Positions 43,901-51,890 of a stretch of 61,707 nucleotides of DNA are shown one piece after another. A model generated the notes under the pieces. The model worked only from the letters and a program-made list of their open reading frames with translations, ran no database searches and was not told the origin of the DNA. The DNA comes from CAZJRB01 sp964547995. Its GTDB lineage: Bacteria; Planctomycetota; Planctomycetia; Pirellulales; Thermoguttaceae. How positions within the stretch are numbered: position 1 is the stretch's first letter; each line of letters begins with the position of its first letter. A program made the translations under genes and the position numbers. The stretch lies in NCBI GenBank assembly GCA_964547995.1, contig CAZJRB010000029.1:1-61707 (forward strand), written 5' to 3'.

Positions 43901-45435
43901 ATCGGTCGCACCGCCTCGGCCACTTTCCTTGGCGTGGCAAACCGGTCTTCCGGATCTTTGGCCAACATCCGGTTGATTACCGCGACAAGTTCATCCGGCG
44001 TGTCCGCACGGACTCGCTCGATCGGCGGCGGCGTGTGCTCCATGTGGCCGCTCTGCTTGTCAAAAGCGCTTTTGTAGTTAGGGCCGCTAAACGGCGGCCG
44101 CCCGGCCAACAGTTTGTACAACGTACACCCCAACGCATAAATGTCCGCCCGGATGTCGACGGTGTGCGTATCGGCAATCTGCTCCGGCGCCATGTAGTCG
44201 GGCGTGCCCACGGCCTGCCCTGCTGCCGTCACTTCCCTGCCCGACGTGTCGCCGATTTGGAACCGGGCCAACCCGAGATCGAGCAGCTTGACCTGGCCGC
44301 GCCGGGTGATCATCAAGTTCGACGGCTTGACGTCGCGGTGGACCAGCCCGTGCTCGTGGGCGTATTGCAGCCCGACCGCCGCCTGGCGGATTAGTTTACA
44401 GGCATCGGCCACCGAAAGGGGACCTGTGCGGCGAAGGAGTTCGTTCAGGTCCATGCCGTCGACGTATTCCGTGACCAACACCAACGTGCCGTCGATTTCC
44501 CGCGCGTCGTGTGCCTGGACGATGTTTGGGTGGTCCAGGCGGCCGAGGGCCTTCATTTCCCGTTCGAATCGTGCAATCGCTTCTTCGTCCTCCATGCGAC
44601 CACTTGTGAGGATTTTCAAGGCGACTATCTTGTCGAGCCTTGTTTGCACTGCTTTGTAGACGGTGCCCATGCCTCCTTCGCCGAGCTTTTCCAGGAGTTG
44701 GTACTCGCCCAGTTCCCCCAACTCGCCTTGCTCCCGTGCTGATACCCTGGTCTCCTGACGGGTCGCCACGGCGCCGACCATCTTCCCGTGTTGGGGCGCT
44801 TCTCGGCTGACCGGGGGTTTGGCGATAGGCCCTTTGAGTGTCCGGTCGTAGTCGGTTTTCTTTTCCGAGTTCAGGAGGCAGATTCTTGCCTTGGCCACCT
44901 CGTTGAGCAGCTTCTGCGTCAGTGCGGCGCGCGCCCCTCCCTGCAAGCTCCGCAGATGGGCCATACGCTGATTCGCGGCGTGCTCTATCACGTCCAGCTT
45001 GCTCTCGAACTTCGGAATTGCCAGCAGCCGGTAGTAATCCGGGGGCTGCTCCTCGGGCGGAATTCCCAGCCAGTCGTGATAGGGATCAAACTCTTGCTTG
45101 GACTGTTGGTCGCGCTTAAATTGCGGTTTCTCTTCCACCTGTTGAGGGTTCTGGATCGCATACTCGACGAGATACTTCTGCGTGCCGAAGCCAACAACGT
45201 CGCCTGGCTCGAGTTGCTTCTCTGGAACACGCTCGCCGTTAACCCACACGCCGTTACTGCTGTTGTTGTCAAACACATGCCAACAGCCTTCGATCAACTT
45301 CATCTCGGCGTGGCGGTTGGAAACGTCCGTGCCAGGAAGGACGATATCGGAAGAGGTATGCCGCCCGATGCGCAAGACCGGCTTCCGCAAGGGAATCCTA
45401 TCGCCGCCATCGCAAGCTACCAGTTCACCATACAC
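40918..45435 (-). CDS. Giant Ser/Thr protein kinase: FHA, J-like, kinase, PEGA x2, beta-helix
   Basis: A 1505-residue protein from the GTG at 45435. An FHA domain lies at residues 20-90 (RIGRHTSSDIVLPG, SNRHAEM). A J-like domain follows at 120-200 (PPDYYRLLAIP, YDRTL). The kinase is at about 245-515, with LGEGGMGTVYKA, Lys274, HRDVKPSN (Asp368), DLGLA (Asp386) and APEQ. One transmembrane helix lies near 595-620. Two PEGA-like repeats follow (about 635-760), then long helices (770-1160), and a right-handed beta-helix-like region to the end (FKSVQEAVSAAPPKTVIEIHDNG). The kinase is cytoplasmic; the rest is probably an extracytoplasmic sensor. The substrate is unknown. Confidence 0.9.
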   Translation of the reverse strand: MYGELVACDGGDRIPLRKPVLRIGRHTSSDIVLPGTDVSNRHAEMKLIEGCWHVFDNNSSNGVWVNGERVPEKQLEPGDVVGFGTQKYLVEYAIQNPQQVEEKPQFKRDQQSKQEFDPYHDWLGIPPEEQPPDYYRLLAIPKFESKLDVIEHAANQRMAHLRSLQGGARAALTQKLLNEVAKARICLLNSEKKTDYDRTLKGPIAKPPVSREAPQHGKMVGAVATRQETRVSAREQGELGELGEYQLLEKLGEGGMGTVYKAVQTRLDKIVALKILTSGRMEDEEAIARFEREMKALGRLDHPNIVQAHDAREIDGTLVLVTEYVDGMDLNELLRRTGPLSVADACKLIRQAAVGLQYAHEHGLVHRDVKPSNLMITRRGQVKLLDLGLARFQIGDTSGREVTAAGQAVGTPDYMAPEQIADTHTVDIRADIYALGCTLYKLLAGRPPFSGPNYKSAFDKQSGHMEHTPPPIERVRADTPDELVAVINRMLAKDPEDRFATPRKVAEAVRPMAADSNLAKLWATAEGKSPATAPGQSLQDTQASQSSNLTAFLQQLPGGGRKTPKQPAKARDPDNGSRIKWAIIFGAAAACLVLVALVVWALSRGGAPEGPALVFNWPASEREETALSINMNPVRLPDSGPLELPCKPGEWRIRAERKGFLPYEEVVIVEPGQRKEVARPSWVRQSHLVLQWPVDQRQDARLEIDGRAPDLSLPSVQTSEERIKMPIEPGKHNLRIARRGFVPFETSVMIDEAESLTVKPAWEKSVGQAAPEKPGELAEQPKPPGPKKKSPPPPETRQEIARRIDQAHGLAAAETGAAKVELAGKLLELGKQQEDRPGEQFVLLQRAMELALDGGDKDVMLAAAGAIGERFEVDAEKIKQDALDEFARLESKTAEARAAGEKAHDEAELATAERQRDERYAKALAPAEKLVAAWDFRGAWTELEKIAFDDKDLAGRLARRRDEVRRMGRLKIRMIAKINAADPPLTKSKLMLRGTHGDVVGADENAISARPARGKIERHPWTTLSPKARARLMQLAIDRKSGDDWLAAGLLALAGNDAPLAMNLFHEAGAVGANVDPYLDSLARTAFARAEELIRQNKFAEAEAALAEIEETYARTPWLMSHKGAVETARRQIETGAAEAGAEQLYTSAAKLFADNDLFELKPLVEKLEADYPNSSPVTDVDRDPSFARMKEAVQKVAKRLVVRLDGKGDFKSVQEAVSAAPPKTVIEIHDNGPYIEEVRIPKEKIGLTIRGKKGCSPLIKFHNTAVTASAKDLVIERVTLEAPRAENKCCLLVLSCSVQVRSAILKGDVMVSNGSMQMNSVVLAGEIRKFGSSLLHIENCFCTHGISCDKLDFRNSVVLKGSVGVGSAGSFDNGVIASLSTSSYRRCDCNIRHCTIPGEVGLRNEPNVIVDSIIGEIRSDRANTRIEHCDVFKGYHALAQPGKNCFKADPKFSNAKQYDYRLLPVSPCLNKASDGGQLGVRFTPEMLEILQQAAALRQRGAIKF

Positions 45436-45689
45436 GACGGTTGTATTCCTACCGCTTTTATGAACGTATAGGATCGCAGAAATGGGGTATGGGGTTGCCC
45501 ATACCAAGAGCCACAAGCCGCCACATTCGCTGTCCTGCTCAGAAGTTTACCTATTATGGTCGCATTATAAGGAAATTGCAAGGAGTAGCCGGAGTGGGTA
45601 AAGATAGGCAATCCGGCCCCCCCCACCAGCGATGCGGAAATCCACCAGCACGGTCCTTCAGCATCTTATCACCTCGCAAGTTTCCTATT

Positions 45690-45835
45690 GGTTGTGATCC
45701 AGACGCCGCAACGCGGCGGGCGGCATGCTTTCGTCAACCCTGTTGAGTCTGATCGTCGTGCCGGTGCTCTACGTGCTCATCCAGCGATTGCGGGAACGTT
45801 GCACCCGAGCGGCCTCGAGCAAACCGCCCCCGTAG
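45690..45835 (+). pseudogene. 3' end of an RND efflux pump gene
   Basis: In the plus frame, GGMLSSTLLSLIVVPVLYVLIQRLRER ends at a TAG (45833-45835). This is the characteristic last transmembrane segment of CzcA/AcrB-type RND pumps, where GG-x-L-T-S-T-L-L-T-L-x-V-x-P-x-L-Y is conserved. Everything before GGM is missing; only about 40 of roughly 1050 residues remain. It lies on the other side of the kinase from the TolC remnant. Confidence 0.7.
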
Positions 45836-45906
45836 CGGGTCGCTCCACCAGGGTCAACGGTTCGTCTCGCCGGCGGACACCAGCGAGGTTTTACGGTTGG
45901 TGAATC
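45836..45906. other. Short gap after the RND remnant
   Basis: No gene or clear signal here. The gap from the kinase start at 45435 to the RND remnant also lacks a gene. It is AT-richer around 45540-45590 (TTTACCTATTATGG, CATTATAAGG), so it may hold the kinase promoter. Confidence 0.3.
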
Positions 45907-46095
45907 GTGTTCGGGAAACCGGCCGGGCCCGATCTCGACGGCCCCGATGCCTGCTCCATCGACCCGTGCTGCATTCCAGCACAGACGTGGCGACTGTTCT
46001 TCCTTGTACCAGTGTATCTTGCCGTCTTGGCTTCGGCGGTTTGTTTCGTGTATGAAGTATGGTCGTTTGTGCGGAAGAAGAAAGCCGATGCCTGA
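45907..46095 (+). CDS. Possible small membrane protein
   Basis: A 62-residue ORF from a GTG. RLFFLVPVYLAVLASAVCFVYEVW is a good transmembrane helix and is followed by a positively charged RKKKADA tail. A short Cys pair (SIDPCC) precedes it. There is no clear ribosome binding site. It may be real or a leftover of the efflux locus. Confidence 0.35.
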   Translation: MFGKPAGPDLDGPDACSIDPCCIPAQTWRLFFLVPVYLAVLASAVCFVYEVWSFVRKKKADA

Positions 46096-46189
46096 TCCCG
46101 ACCCGCAAAACGCCAAGGAGCTGCCCGATGATGTGAGTCGGGATCGTGCCATGAAGGACGAGAAAGGAAGCTCGATTACGTGCCAACCG

Positions 46190-46621
46190 TTACTCCACAC
46201 TGCCGGACTGGCCCAAGCCGTTCGACACCCCAGCATGCCCATGCAAGCGTGGGCATGGCACTCTTCTGGCGGCGAGTTTCAGGAATCGCGACCGCCAGTG
46301 CTGGGGATCGGCGCGGATCTCGTCCATGAAGCGGCAGGCGATCCGGCTGGGTGACGTCTTGCCGCCCTCCCATGCGCGGACCGTGTCGCGCGACACGCCC
46401 AGAAACGATGCAAAAAGGGCCTGGCTCACCTCCAGAAGCGACCGGACCTCCCGAACGCGCTGCGGGGGATAGTCGCTCGGCGGGATCTCCAACGCGACCT
46501 TCCGACTGGTGAACCCCTCCCGCATCGCCTGGTGCCGACTCAGCGGATCCATCGTTTCCCGCAGCTCTCTGAAGAAGGCGCTGGCATCCGCCCAGGTTGC
46601 GGGGCGGTCGTCGCTGATCAT
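46190..46621 (-). CDS. HTH regulator, HigA/XRE-like, without a toxin partner
   Basis: A 143-residue protein starting MISDDRP at 46621, with GGAGG 7 bases upstream. The C-terminal half has the XRE helix-turn-helix: VREVRSLLEVSQALFASFLGVSRDTVRAWEGG, the Cro/CI-like fold with recognition helix SRDTVRAWE. This form is common among HigA-type antitoxins and MqsA-like regulators that end 'ActWExG'. No RelE/HigB toxin gene is adjacent, so it may be a solitary regulator. Its promoter contains palindromes and direct repeats, fitting autorepression. Confidence 0.8.
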   Translation of the reverse strand: MISDDRPATWADASAFFRELRETMDPLSRHQAMREGFTSRKVALEIPPSDYPPQRVREVRSLLEVSQALFASFLGVSRDTVRAWEGGKTSPSRIACRFMDEIRADPQHWRSRFLKLAARRVPCPRLHGHAGVSNGLGQSGSVE

Positions 46622-46653
46622 GGGTTGTCCTCCGTGCGGGGGGTTCTGGGGGA

Positions 46654-46710
46654 TTGGATACCATAGATGGTGTATCCAATACACCACATGGCGTAGTGGA
46701 TACCACAATT
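46654..46710 (-). promoter_or_regulatory. Palindromic and repeated operator-like promoter
   Basis: TGGTGTAT at 46668-46675 and ATACACCA at 46679-46686 form a perfect 8-bp dyad with a 3-base spacer. TGGATACCA occurs at 46655-46663 and again at 46697-46705, 42 bases apart, equal to four helical turns. The region lies 30-90 bases upstream of the HTH start. AT-rich TAATATTATGAACATTAG at 46757-46774 may be the promoter core. Confidence 0.6.
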
Positions 46711-46986
46711 GGTGGATTGAATCCCGCAGAACAGGGCCGCGAATCGGGATCCCCTAATATTATGAACATTAGTATACCATATCCGGCGGCGTTTGTCAAG
46801 GCCCAAACGAAAAGTCGCAACGCAAGTGTTTGTGGCCAGACGAGTTACGTCGCCGAAAAAGTCTGGCCCGCCGCCGGGGCCTTTTGCCAACCGTCGCCAG
46901 AGGCAACCCCGCCAACGAAAAAGGGGCGGTTCCGGCGCGAGGGAACCGCCCCAAAGGCAGCCACAGTGCAATACCGCGGCGGGAGG

Positions 46987-48081
46987 TCATTTTGTATGGG
47001 GTTCTTTCTCCGGCGCCGCCAGGCCGGGATCGCGTTCCCCGGTTTGCTCCATCGACTTCAGCAGCCGGTCGAGCTTCCGGTGTACGTCTTCAAAATGCTT
47101 CTCCATGCGTTTTTTTTGGTCCTCGATGTGTTCTTTCAGGCGATCGGGGCCCAAGACCGGGAGTCCCTCGAGTCGCGGGGCCCAATCGGGTGCAATGTCG
47201 AATTGCTGGAGATCCGCCGGGGCGGCCGTCTTGCCGATCCATGCCCCGGGCATTCGGCCCAGCATCCGTTCGACGTAAGGGCGGACCTTTTCGGGCAGCT
47301 TGTCCAGCTCCTTTTCGGTCACTTCCCAGCTCTGGTTGCCTTGCTTGACGACGATTCTGGCCGGCTCGGCGCCGCTCTTGGTGATGATCACCGTCATGTT
47401 TTCGGGCAAAGGGTGGCGGGCGGAAGCACCGGGTGGGATGATCGTGCCCGGCTGGATGAAACGAAACCGCATCGGGCCGTGGTCGACGCCCGGCCGGAGC
47501 TGCTCGAACCACTCGCTGAGCTTCGCCCAATTGGGATCCTGGGGAAACACGGCCTTCGGCTGCCGCATTTCCTTCGGCCGCTTGACCGCCGTGAGCTTCA
47601 CGTTTTTCTTCTCGCCCTTGCGGAGCAACTCGATCGACAACTGCTTGCCGCCGGCCTCTTCGACGGCGTCGACGAGGTCCTGGATTTCGGCGAGCGGTTT
47701 GTTGCCCACCTTCATGAGCACGTCGTGGGGCCGGATCCCCGCCTTGTGGGCCGGGCCGTCGGGAACGATCGCGGCGATCACCAGACCGCGGTCTTTCGGA
47801 AGCCCCAGTTCCGCGTGGGCCGCATCTTGCAGGGCGTAGCATTGTACGCCGATCCAGTACTCGCCCAGCGTCACCTCCTGCAATTCGGTATCGTCCGCAA
47901 CGTCCGGCCACCCGGCCGGATCGACAGCCGGCGGCACGGCCGGATCAATGGCCGGCTGTTCGGCCCCGTTGGGAACGGCTTCCTTGCCCGCACCGGATAC
48001 GGCATCCTGGGAGAAGACGGCTGCCCCGACGATAATCAGGAGCAGAACCCCTGCGCTGGTAATCCACCATATCCTGGACAT
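46987..48081 (-). CDS. PDZ-domain protein with signal anchor
   Basis: A 364-residue protein. One N-terminal helix (WWITSAGVLLLIIVGAAVF) anchors or exports it. A PDZ domain lies at about residues 75-165 (YWIGVQCYAL, GLVIAAIVPDGPAHKAGIRPHDVLMKVGNKPL). The C-terminal 60 residues are a charged helix, likely coiled coil (RLKEHIEDQKKRMEKHFEDV). It starts 12 bases after the anti-sigma stop and is the third gene of that operon. PDZ proteins next to sigma/anti-sigma pairs often take part in envelope-stress sensing, but no protease motif is visible. Confidence 0.85.
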   Translation of the reverse strand: MSRIWWITSAGVLLLIIVGAAVFSQDAVSGAGKEAVPNGAEQPAIDPAVPPAVDPAGWPDVADDTELQEVTLGEYWIGVQCYALQDAAHAELGLPKDRGLVIAAIVPDGPAHKAGIRPHDVLMKVGNKPLAEIQDLVDAVEEAGGKQLSIELLRKGEKKNVKLTAVKRPKEMRQPKAVFPQDPNWAKLSEWFEQLRPGVDHGPMRFRFIQPGTIIPPGASARHPLPENMTVIITKSGAEPARIVVKQGNQSWEVTEKELDKLPEKVRPYVERMLGRMPGAWIGKTAAPADLQQFDIAPDWAPRLEGLPVLGPDRLKEHIEDQKKRMEKHFEDVHRKLDRLLKSMEQTGERDPGLAAPEKEPHTK

Positions 48082-48093
48082 TGCAAGATTCTC

Positions 48094-48879
48094 CTACAAA
48101 CTTGGGTTGCCTACGTAATGAACGTCGACCTGGTCGACCGGTACGACGAGTTGCCGGCCGTCTTCCATCCGGACCGGGTGCAGCTCGCGGTGTTGCTGTA
48201 CGTGGTGGCCGGTCCGCTCCAGTGCCCGGCGGACGTCGTCGGGCATCGCCTTGGGCAGGTTCGTCAGCCAGTCCGGGTCGAGCCTATCGCGCTGTCTGGC
48301 GGGAAGCCGGATCGAATCGTGCGATCCCTCGGGTGTGGAAAGGCTCACCATCTGCCAGGGGCTCGAAGGAACGTCGCTCGGCGGCACGACTCCCGGCGGC
48401 ACGGGCGAGTCGGGATGCTCCACGATCGGCTGTTGGGGCGTGTCGTCTTGGACGATCAAGTTGCTCGGCGGTTGCGGTTCACCCGACCGCCACGCCTCTT
48501 TCAACCGCAAACCGAGCCACAGCGCGGCCAAAAAGCTGGCGGCCATCGCCGCGATCATCACGGAGTTTTGAGCGGATCGCAACCAGCCGCCCGGCCGTCC
48601 TGGCGACACCGTGACGGCTGGTTCCTGCTCCGGCGATCCTTGCCCGACTGGTTGTTTCCGGCTTGCTTCTCGTCCGGCCGGCTCGCGGACGATGGCCCCG
48701 AACTCCTTTCTCCAGCTCTGGGCTTCGAGGAACGCCAGGGCGCAGGCCCGCCAGCCGCCCGGACGCTCGTCGAGGCCCGAAAGCAGCTCACGCCGGTCCT
48801 CCTCGTTCAGTTCATCGTCAACCAGCAGGTCGAATTGCGGGTCGTCTTCCGGCTTGTTCTCTTTCTTGCTCATGGTCAT
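48094..48879 (-). CDS. Putative anti-sigma factor
   Basis: A 261-residue protein. The N-terminus has FDLLVDDELNEEDRRELLSGLDERPGGW, which fits the short sigma-binding region of planctomycete anti-sigma proteins. One helix follows at about 105-123 (MIAAMAASFLAALWLGLRL) and a Pro-rich extracytoplasmic tail with QHRELHPVRMEDGRQLVVPVDQVDVHYVG at the end. The start overlaps the sigma stop (ATGA at 48876-48879). It should hold the sigma factor at the membrane. Confidence 0.75.
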   Translation of the reverse strand: MTMSKKENKPEDDPQFDLLVDDELNEEDRRELLSGLDERPGGWRACALAFLEAQSWRKEFGAIVREPAGREASRKQPVGQGSPEQEPAVTVSPGRPGGWLRSAQNSVMIAAMAASFLAALWLGLRLKEAWRSGEPQPPSNLIVQDDTPQQPIVEHPDSPVPPGVVPPSDVPSSPWQMVSLSTPEGSHDSIRLPARQRDRLDPDWLTNLPKAMPDDVRRALERTGHHVQQHRELHPVRMEDGRQLVVPVDQVDVHYVGNPSL

Positions 48880-49475
48880 GCCTCAATAACTTCCATGGCG
48901 ATTAGCTCTTCACGCAGCCGCCGGCGTGCGCGGTGCAATCGGGCCTCGACGGCGCTGTGGCTGATGCCAAGGTGCTCGGCCAGATCGCGATAACTCCAGT
49001 CTTCGGTGTATTTCAACATCAACATCTCGGCGTCGCGCCGCGGCAGCCGGGCAACCGCCTTGCGGATCTGCGCCCGCCGCTCCTCGGCCAACAGCCATTC
49101 GAGTGGATCGACCTCGCGGGTGTCTTGCTCGGTCGGCTGGTTGCGCTCCGCATAACGATCGGTCAACTTCCGTTGCCGGCCCTGTTTGCGGCGATACAAG
49201 AGCGATTGTGTCACCGCGAGCCGGTACAGCCACGGGGCCACTTTGCCGGCGTCGGCGATCGGCGCCTTTTGGGCAACGGCCGCCAAGGAGACCTCCTGCA
49301 TCACCTCGTCGATCGCCTGGGGTTCGCCCAGCCGGGCACAGACCACCGTCCGCAGCCACCGATCGTGCTTGACCAGTTCGGCCTGCCAATCGATGGCGTC
49401 GGCATCGGCCTGTTTCCCCCCCGCTGAGGCGGGACTTTCAGGCTCTTTGTCAGGTGAAGACGGCTTCGTGGCCAT
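48876..49475 (-). CDS. ECF-type sigma factor
   Basis: A 199-residue sigma-70-family protein. Region 2 is at about 45-115 (WLRTVVCARLGEPQAIDEVMQEV, KVAPWLYRLAVTQSLLYRR). Region 4 is at about 145-195 (LPRRDAEMLMLKYTEDWSYRDLAEHLGISHSAVEARLHRARRRL), whose helix-turn-helix binds the -35 element. The ATG at 49475 is preferred over a GTG at 49490. It leads a three-gene operon with the anti-sigma and PDZ genes, so it probably autoregulates it. Confidence 0.9.
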   Translation of the reverse strand: MATKPSSPDKEPESPASAGGKQADADAIDWQAELVKHDRWLRTVVCARLGEPQAIDEVMQEVSLAAVAQKAPIADAGKVAPWLYRLAVTQSLLYRRKQGRQRKLTDRYAERNQPTEQDTREVDPLEWLLAEERRAQIRKAVARLPRRDAEMLMLKYTEDWSYRDLAEHLGISHSAVEARLHRARRRLREELIAMEVIEA

Positions 49476-49490
49476 AGAAATAGTTTCCAC

Positions 49491-49841
49491 AGGCGGGGAA
49501 ATCTTGCCCGGTCCAATGAAAAACCGTTTCGGCCTCCATGCCGCACATCGCCCACATGCTAAAGCGTAGCCCGCAGGGTTGGATTAGGGGAGGTGATCGC
49601 CTTTAACCACCCCGCAGGGGGGCGGCACCGGTCCAAGCCCGACTGCCGAAGTTCATTATCTGCGATCGGACCCGCCGGACAAGGCCTCGACTGCTAGTAC
49701 GCACCATCCGGACGAATGGGTCGCCCGGCTCGCCGGGAAAGCGGGATGTTTGACAGCCCCATACCCCAACGATAGAATCGCGTCTGATTTGGGTAGACGC
49801 GGAGCCGGTCGCGTGCGGCCGACAACAGAGGAAACGCCGAC
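49491..49841. other. Promoter region between divergent sigma and nucleotidyltransferase genes
   Basis: About 350 bases with no convincing gene. A repeat-like CCCGCAGGG occurs near 49570-49620. It must contain the promoter of the sigma operon and that of the plus-strand gene at 49842. Confidence 0.4.
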
Positions 49842-50432
49842 GTGGTTGTCCTGAAGGATTTTTCTTGGGAGAGGATGGTCCGCGCCGTGGAAGACGTCCG
49901 AGAGCGAGCGTGTCGGGCGGCAGTCGTCCTGCGGGAGGCGGGCCTCCAATTTGTGGTCGTCGGCGGCCACGCGGTTGCATCCTGGGTCGCGCGCGTCGAC
50001 AAGGAGGCCGTGCGCAATACCAAGGATGTCGATCTGCTGGTCCGCCGGCAGGACTTCGCGCGTGTTGCGGAGGCGCTGCAATCCGTCGGTTTCATCCACC
50101 AGAACGTCTCGGGTGTCGACCTGTTCCTGGACGGACCGCAAGGTTCGGTGCGCAGCGCGATTCACATCGTCTTCGCGGGCGAAAAGGTGCATCCCGATTA
50201 CACGTTGCCCGCCCCTGAAGTAACGGAGTGCGAGCCGGGGCCCGACTTCCCGGTACCTACGTTGGACGCCTTGGTCCGCATGAAGCTGACCTCGTTTCGG
50301 CTGAAAGACCAGGTTCATCTTCTGGACATGCTCGAGGTCGGGTTGATCGACGAGAGTTGGTTCTCGCGCCTGTCCGCGGAACTCGGCGCAAGACTGCAAG
50401 AAATCATCGATAGGCGGGAGCGGGAAGCGTGA
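49842..50432 (+). CDS. Nucleotidyltransferase-like protein (AbiEii/MNT-like fold)
   Basis: A 196-residue protein from a GTG with AGAGGA 9 bases upstream. FVVVGGHAVASWVARV and NTKDVDLLVRRQDF give the G-G-x-A-x and D-x-D features of the minimal nucleotidyltransferase fold. The C-terminal half is helical (LVRMKLTSFRLKDQVHLLDML), typical of the accessory region in such proteins. Members include AbiEii-like toxins and plain hypothetical enzymes. No AbiEi-type antitoxin is next to it. Confidence 0.8.
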   Translation: MVVLKDFSWERMVRAVEDVRERACRAAVVLREAGLQFVVVGGHAVASWVARVDKEAVRNTKDVDLLVRRQDFARVAEALQSVGFIHQNVSGVDLFLDGPQGSVRSAIHIVFAGEKVHPDYTLPAPEVTECEPGPDFPVPTLDALVRMKLTSFRLKDQVHLLDMLEVGLIDESWFSRLSAELGARLQEIIDRREREA

Positions 50433-50489
50433 AACTGACGCCGTGAATTGTCTTCTCTAACCCACGCCCGCTTGCTCTGCGGATGGGCA

Positions 50490-51608
50490 ATGCCAATGCT
50501 ACCTCTCGACTCAGAACGTTGGAAAAAGCTGAAAACGTTTGGTGGTTCGGCGGAGAATCTCCCACCACTGATCGAGAAACTCAGAAAGACGCCTTCTGCG
50601 GAGCTTTGGGACGCGATCTGGTCACAGGTGGTGGGCGGCGGAATCGTGGAAGACGCTGCGTACGCCGTGGTGCCGCACCTTCTGGAGATCGCTAAAGAGC
50701 ACGACACGGCCGGCGACCTTCTTTTCTTGGGCTATGCTGCAAATGTAGCAGACGCATATGACGGCGGGGCGGGCGCGCCCAAGGGCCTCAAGAGGGATTG
50801 TGGCTCGGCTTTATCTGAGGCCGCGAAAACCGCCCTTGAGGTCATCAGCAACCAACCGCTTGACGAGTCCGATTTCGTTCTCCTTCTCAGTATCGTTGCA
50901 GGTCTGCACGGCCGGAGTGCGCTGGATTGGCCTATTTCCGATCTCCTTGACGGATATTGTGTCAGTTGTCTCAACTGCGGACAGGAACTGGAAACCTCGG
51001 TCCGAGAAGACGAGATTGTCGTTGGTGAGATAGGAAAGGGTCGCGAGCTGGCGCCAGAGCAGCCTATCCCTGAGCCACAACCGGAGCCGGAAGAGCCCTG
51101 GGACGGGCAGGTGACCCCCAACGACGAGGGCTGGATGGTGCCGTTGTGCATACACGTAGGCCAGCATCGCGTAGCCAGTGTGTTGCGACATCTTTACGGA
51201 CAGGTTGCTTGTCCTGCTTGCGGGGATCGATTTGCGCTGATGGAGACGATTGAAGAGGAATATCCGGGCGAGGAAGAAGAAAGAGAACCATTCGTTCCAC
51301 CCGATGACGGACCTCCATGCCCCGAATGCGGAAAACCCCTTCGTACGGGATATGCGAAGCAGTGTTTTCATTGTGGAGCCGATTGGCACTCCAACCGCAT
51401 CAGGGCATTTCGGCAGTGGATCTGGACAAACTCGATAATTATCTTGCTGGTCATCGTACCTCTTGTGGCGTTCATTGCAAACATCCCCATAGCGGAGTTT
51501 GTAAAACAGCGTGAATGGCTTCAGGCCTTGCATACCATCGGTTTCCTCGTGTTCCTATTGGGATATCTTGGGGTTCTCCTGCGGCTTGTGGAAAGGGGAA
51601 ACCGGTAA
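50490..51608 (+). CDS. Membrane protein with zinc ribbons and a HEAT-like N-terminus
   Basis: A 372-residue protein; the ATG at 50496 is an alternative start. Residues about 1-110 are helical (ERWKKLKTFGGSAENLPP, AYAVVPHLLEIAKEHD), resembling the short HEAT-like domain of some bacterial immunity-type proteins. Cysteine pairs CLNCGQ, CPACGDRF and CPECGKPL...CFHCGADWH suggest zinc ribbons. Two helices lie at the C-terminus (IIILLVIVPLVAFIANI and IGFLVFLLGYLGVLL). GC is lower than in the neighbours, suggesting acquisition. No enzyme motif. Confidence 0.7.
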   Translation: MPMLPLDSERWKKLKTFGGSAENLPPLIEKLRKTPSAELWDAIWSQVVGGGIVEDAAYAVVPHLLEIAKEHDTAGDLLFLGYAANVADAYDGGAGAPKGLKRDCGSALSEAAKTALEVISNQPLDESDFVLLLSIVAGLHGRSALDWPISDLLDGYCVSCLNCGQELETSVREDEIVVGEIGKGRELAPEQPIPEPQPEPEEPWDGQVTPNDEGWMVPLCIHVGQHRVASVLRHLYGQVACPACGDRFALMETIEEEYPGEEEEREPFVPPDDGPPCPECGKPLRTGYAKQCFHCGADWHSNRIRAFRQWIWTNSIIILLVIVPLVAFIANIPIAEFVKQREWLQALHTIGFLVFLLGYLGVLLRLVERGNR

Positions 51609-51710
51609 TGTAGAAGGAGACACGAGTACCCTCAGCAAAACATGCTTGCACGGAGAGAAAACAGAACCGGCACCGCCTGGCAACATCACGTTCGCACGGA
51701 GACCACCAAG

Positions 51711-51890
51711 ATGCACTGTCGAAAATACTTTTTGCTCCTGATCGTCGTTTTAGGCGCTGCGGCAGGCGCCGTTGCCCGCGAGGCCCCGCGGTCGGCTCGC
51801 AAGACGCTTGACGACGGACGGGTCGAGGACACCGGCGTCATTACGCCCTTGGACGATAACTCGTTCTACGTCCGCCGAAGCAGTGGCATT
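51711..51890 (+). pseudogene. 5' end of a truncated secreted-protein gene
   Basis: From the ATG at 51711, with CGGAG 9 bases upstream, the frame encodes a signal peptide (KYFLLLIVVLGAAAGAVA) and about 40 further residues (KTLDDGRVEDTGVITPL). Beyond about 51890 the frame continues only as the antisense of the VapC gene and loses any coding character. The gene appears cut by the arrival of the toxin-antitoxin module. Confidence 0.5.

Noticed and set aside
45688..45903. Longer plus-strand ORF in another frame over the RND remnant
   Set aside because: Only the frame ending at 45835 shows the RND helix; the other is composition-driven.
46654..48993. Plus-strand ORF of 779 codons across the PDZ and anti-sigma genes
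   Set aside because: It is antisense to recognised domain proteins, runs through the HTH promoter and has no recognisable motif.
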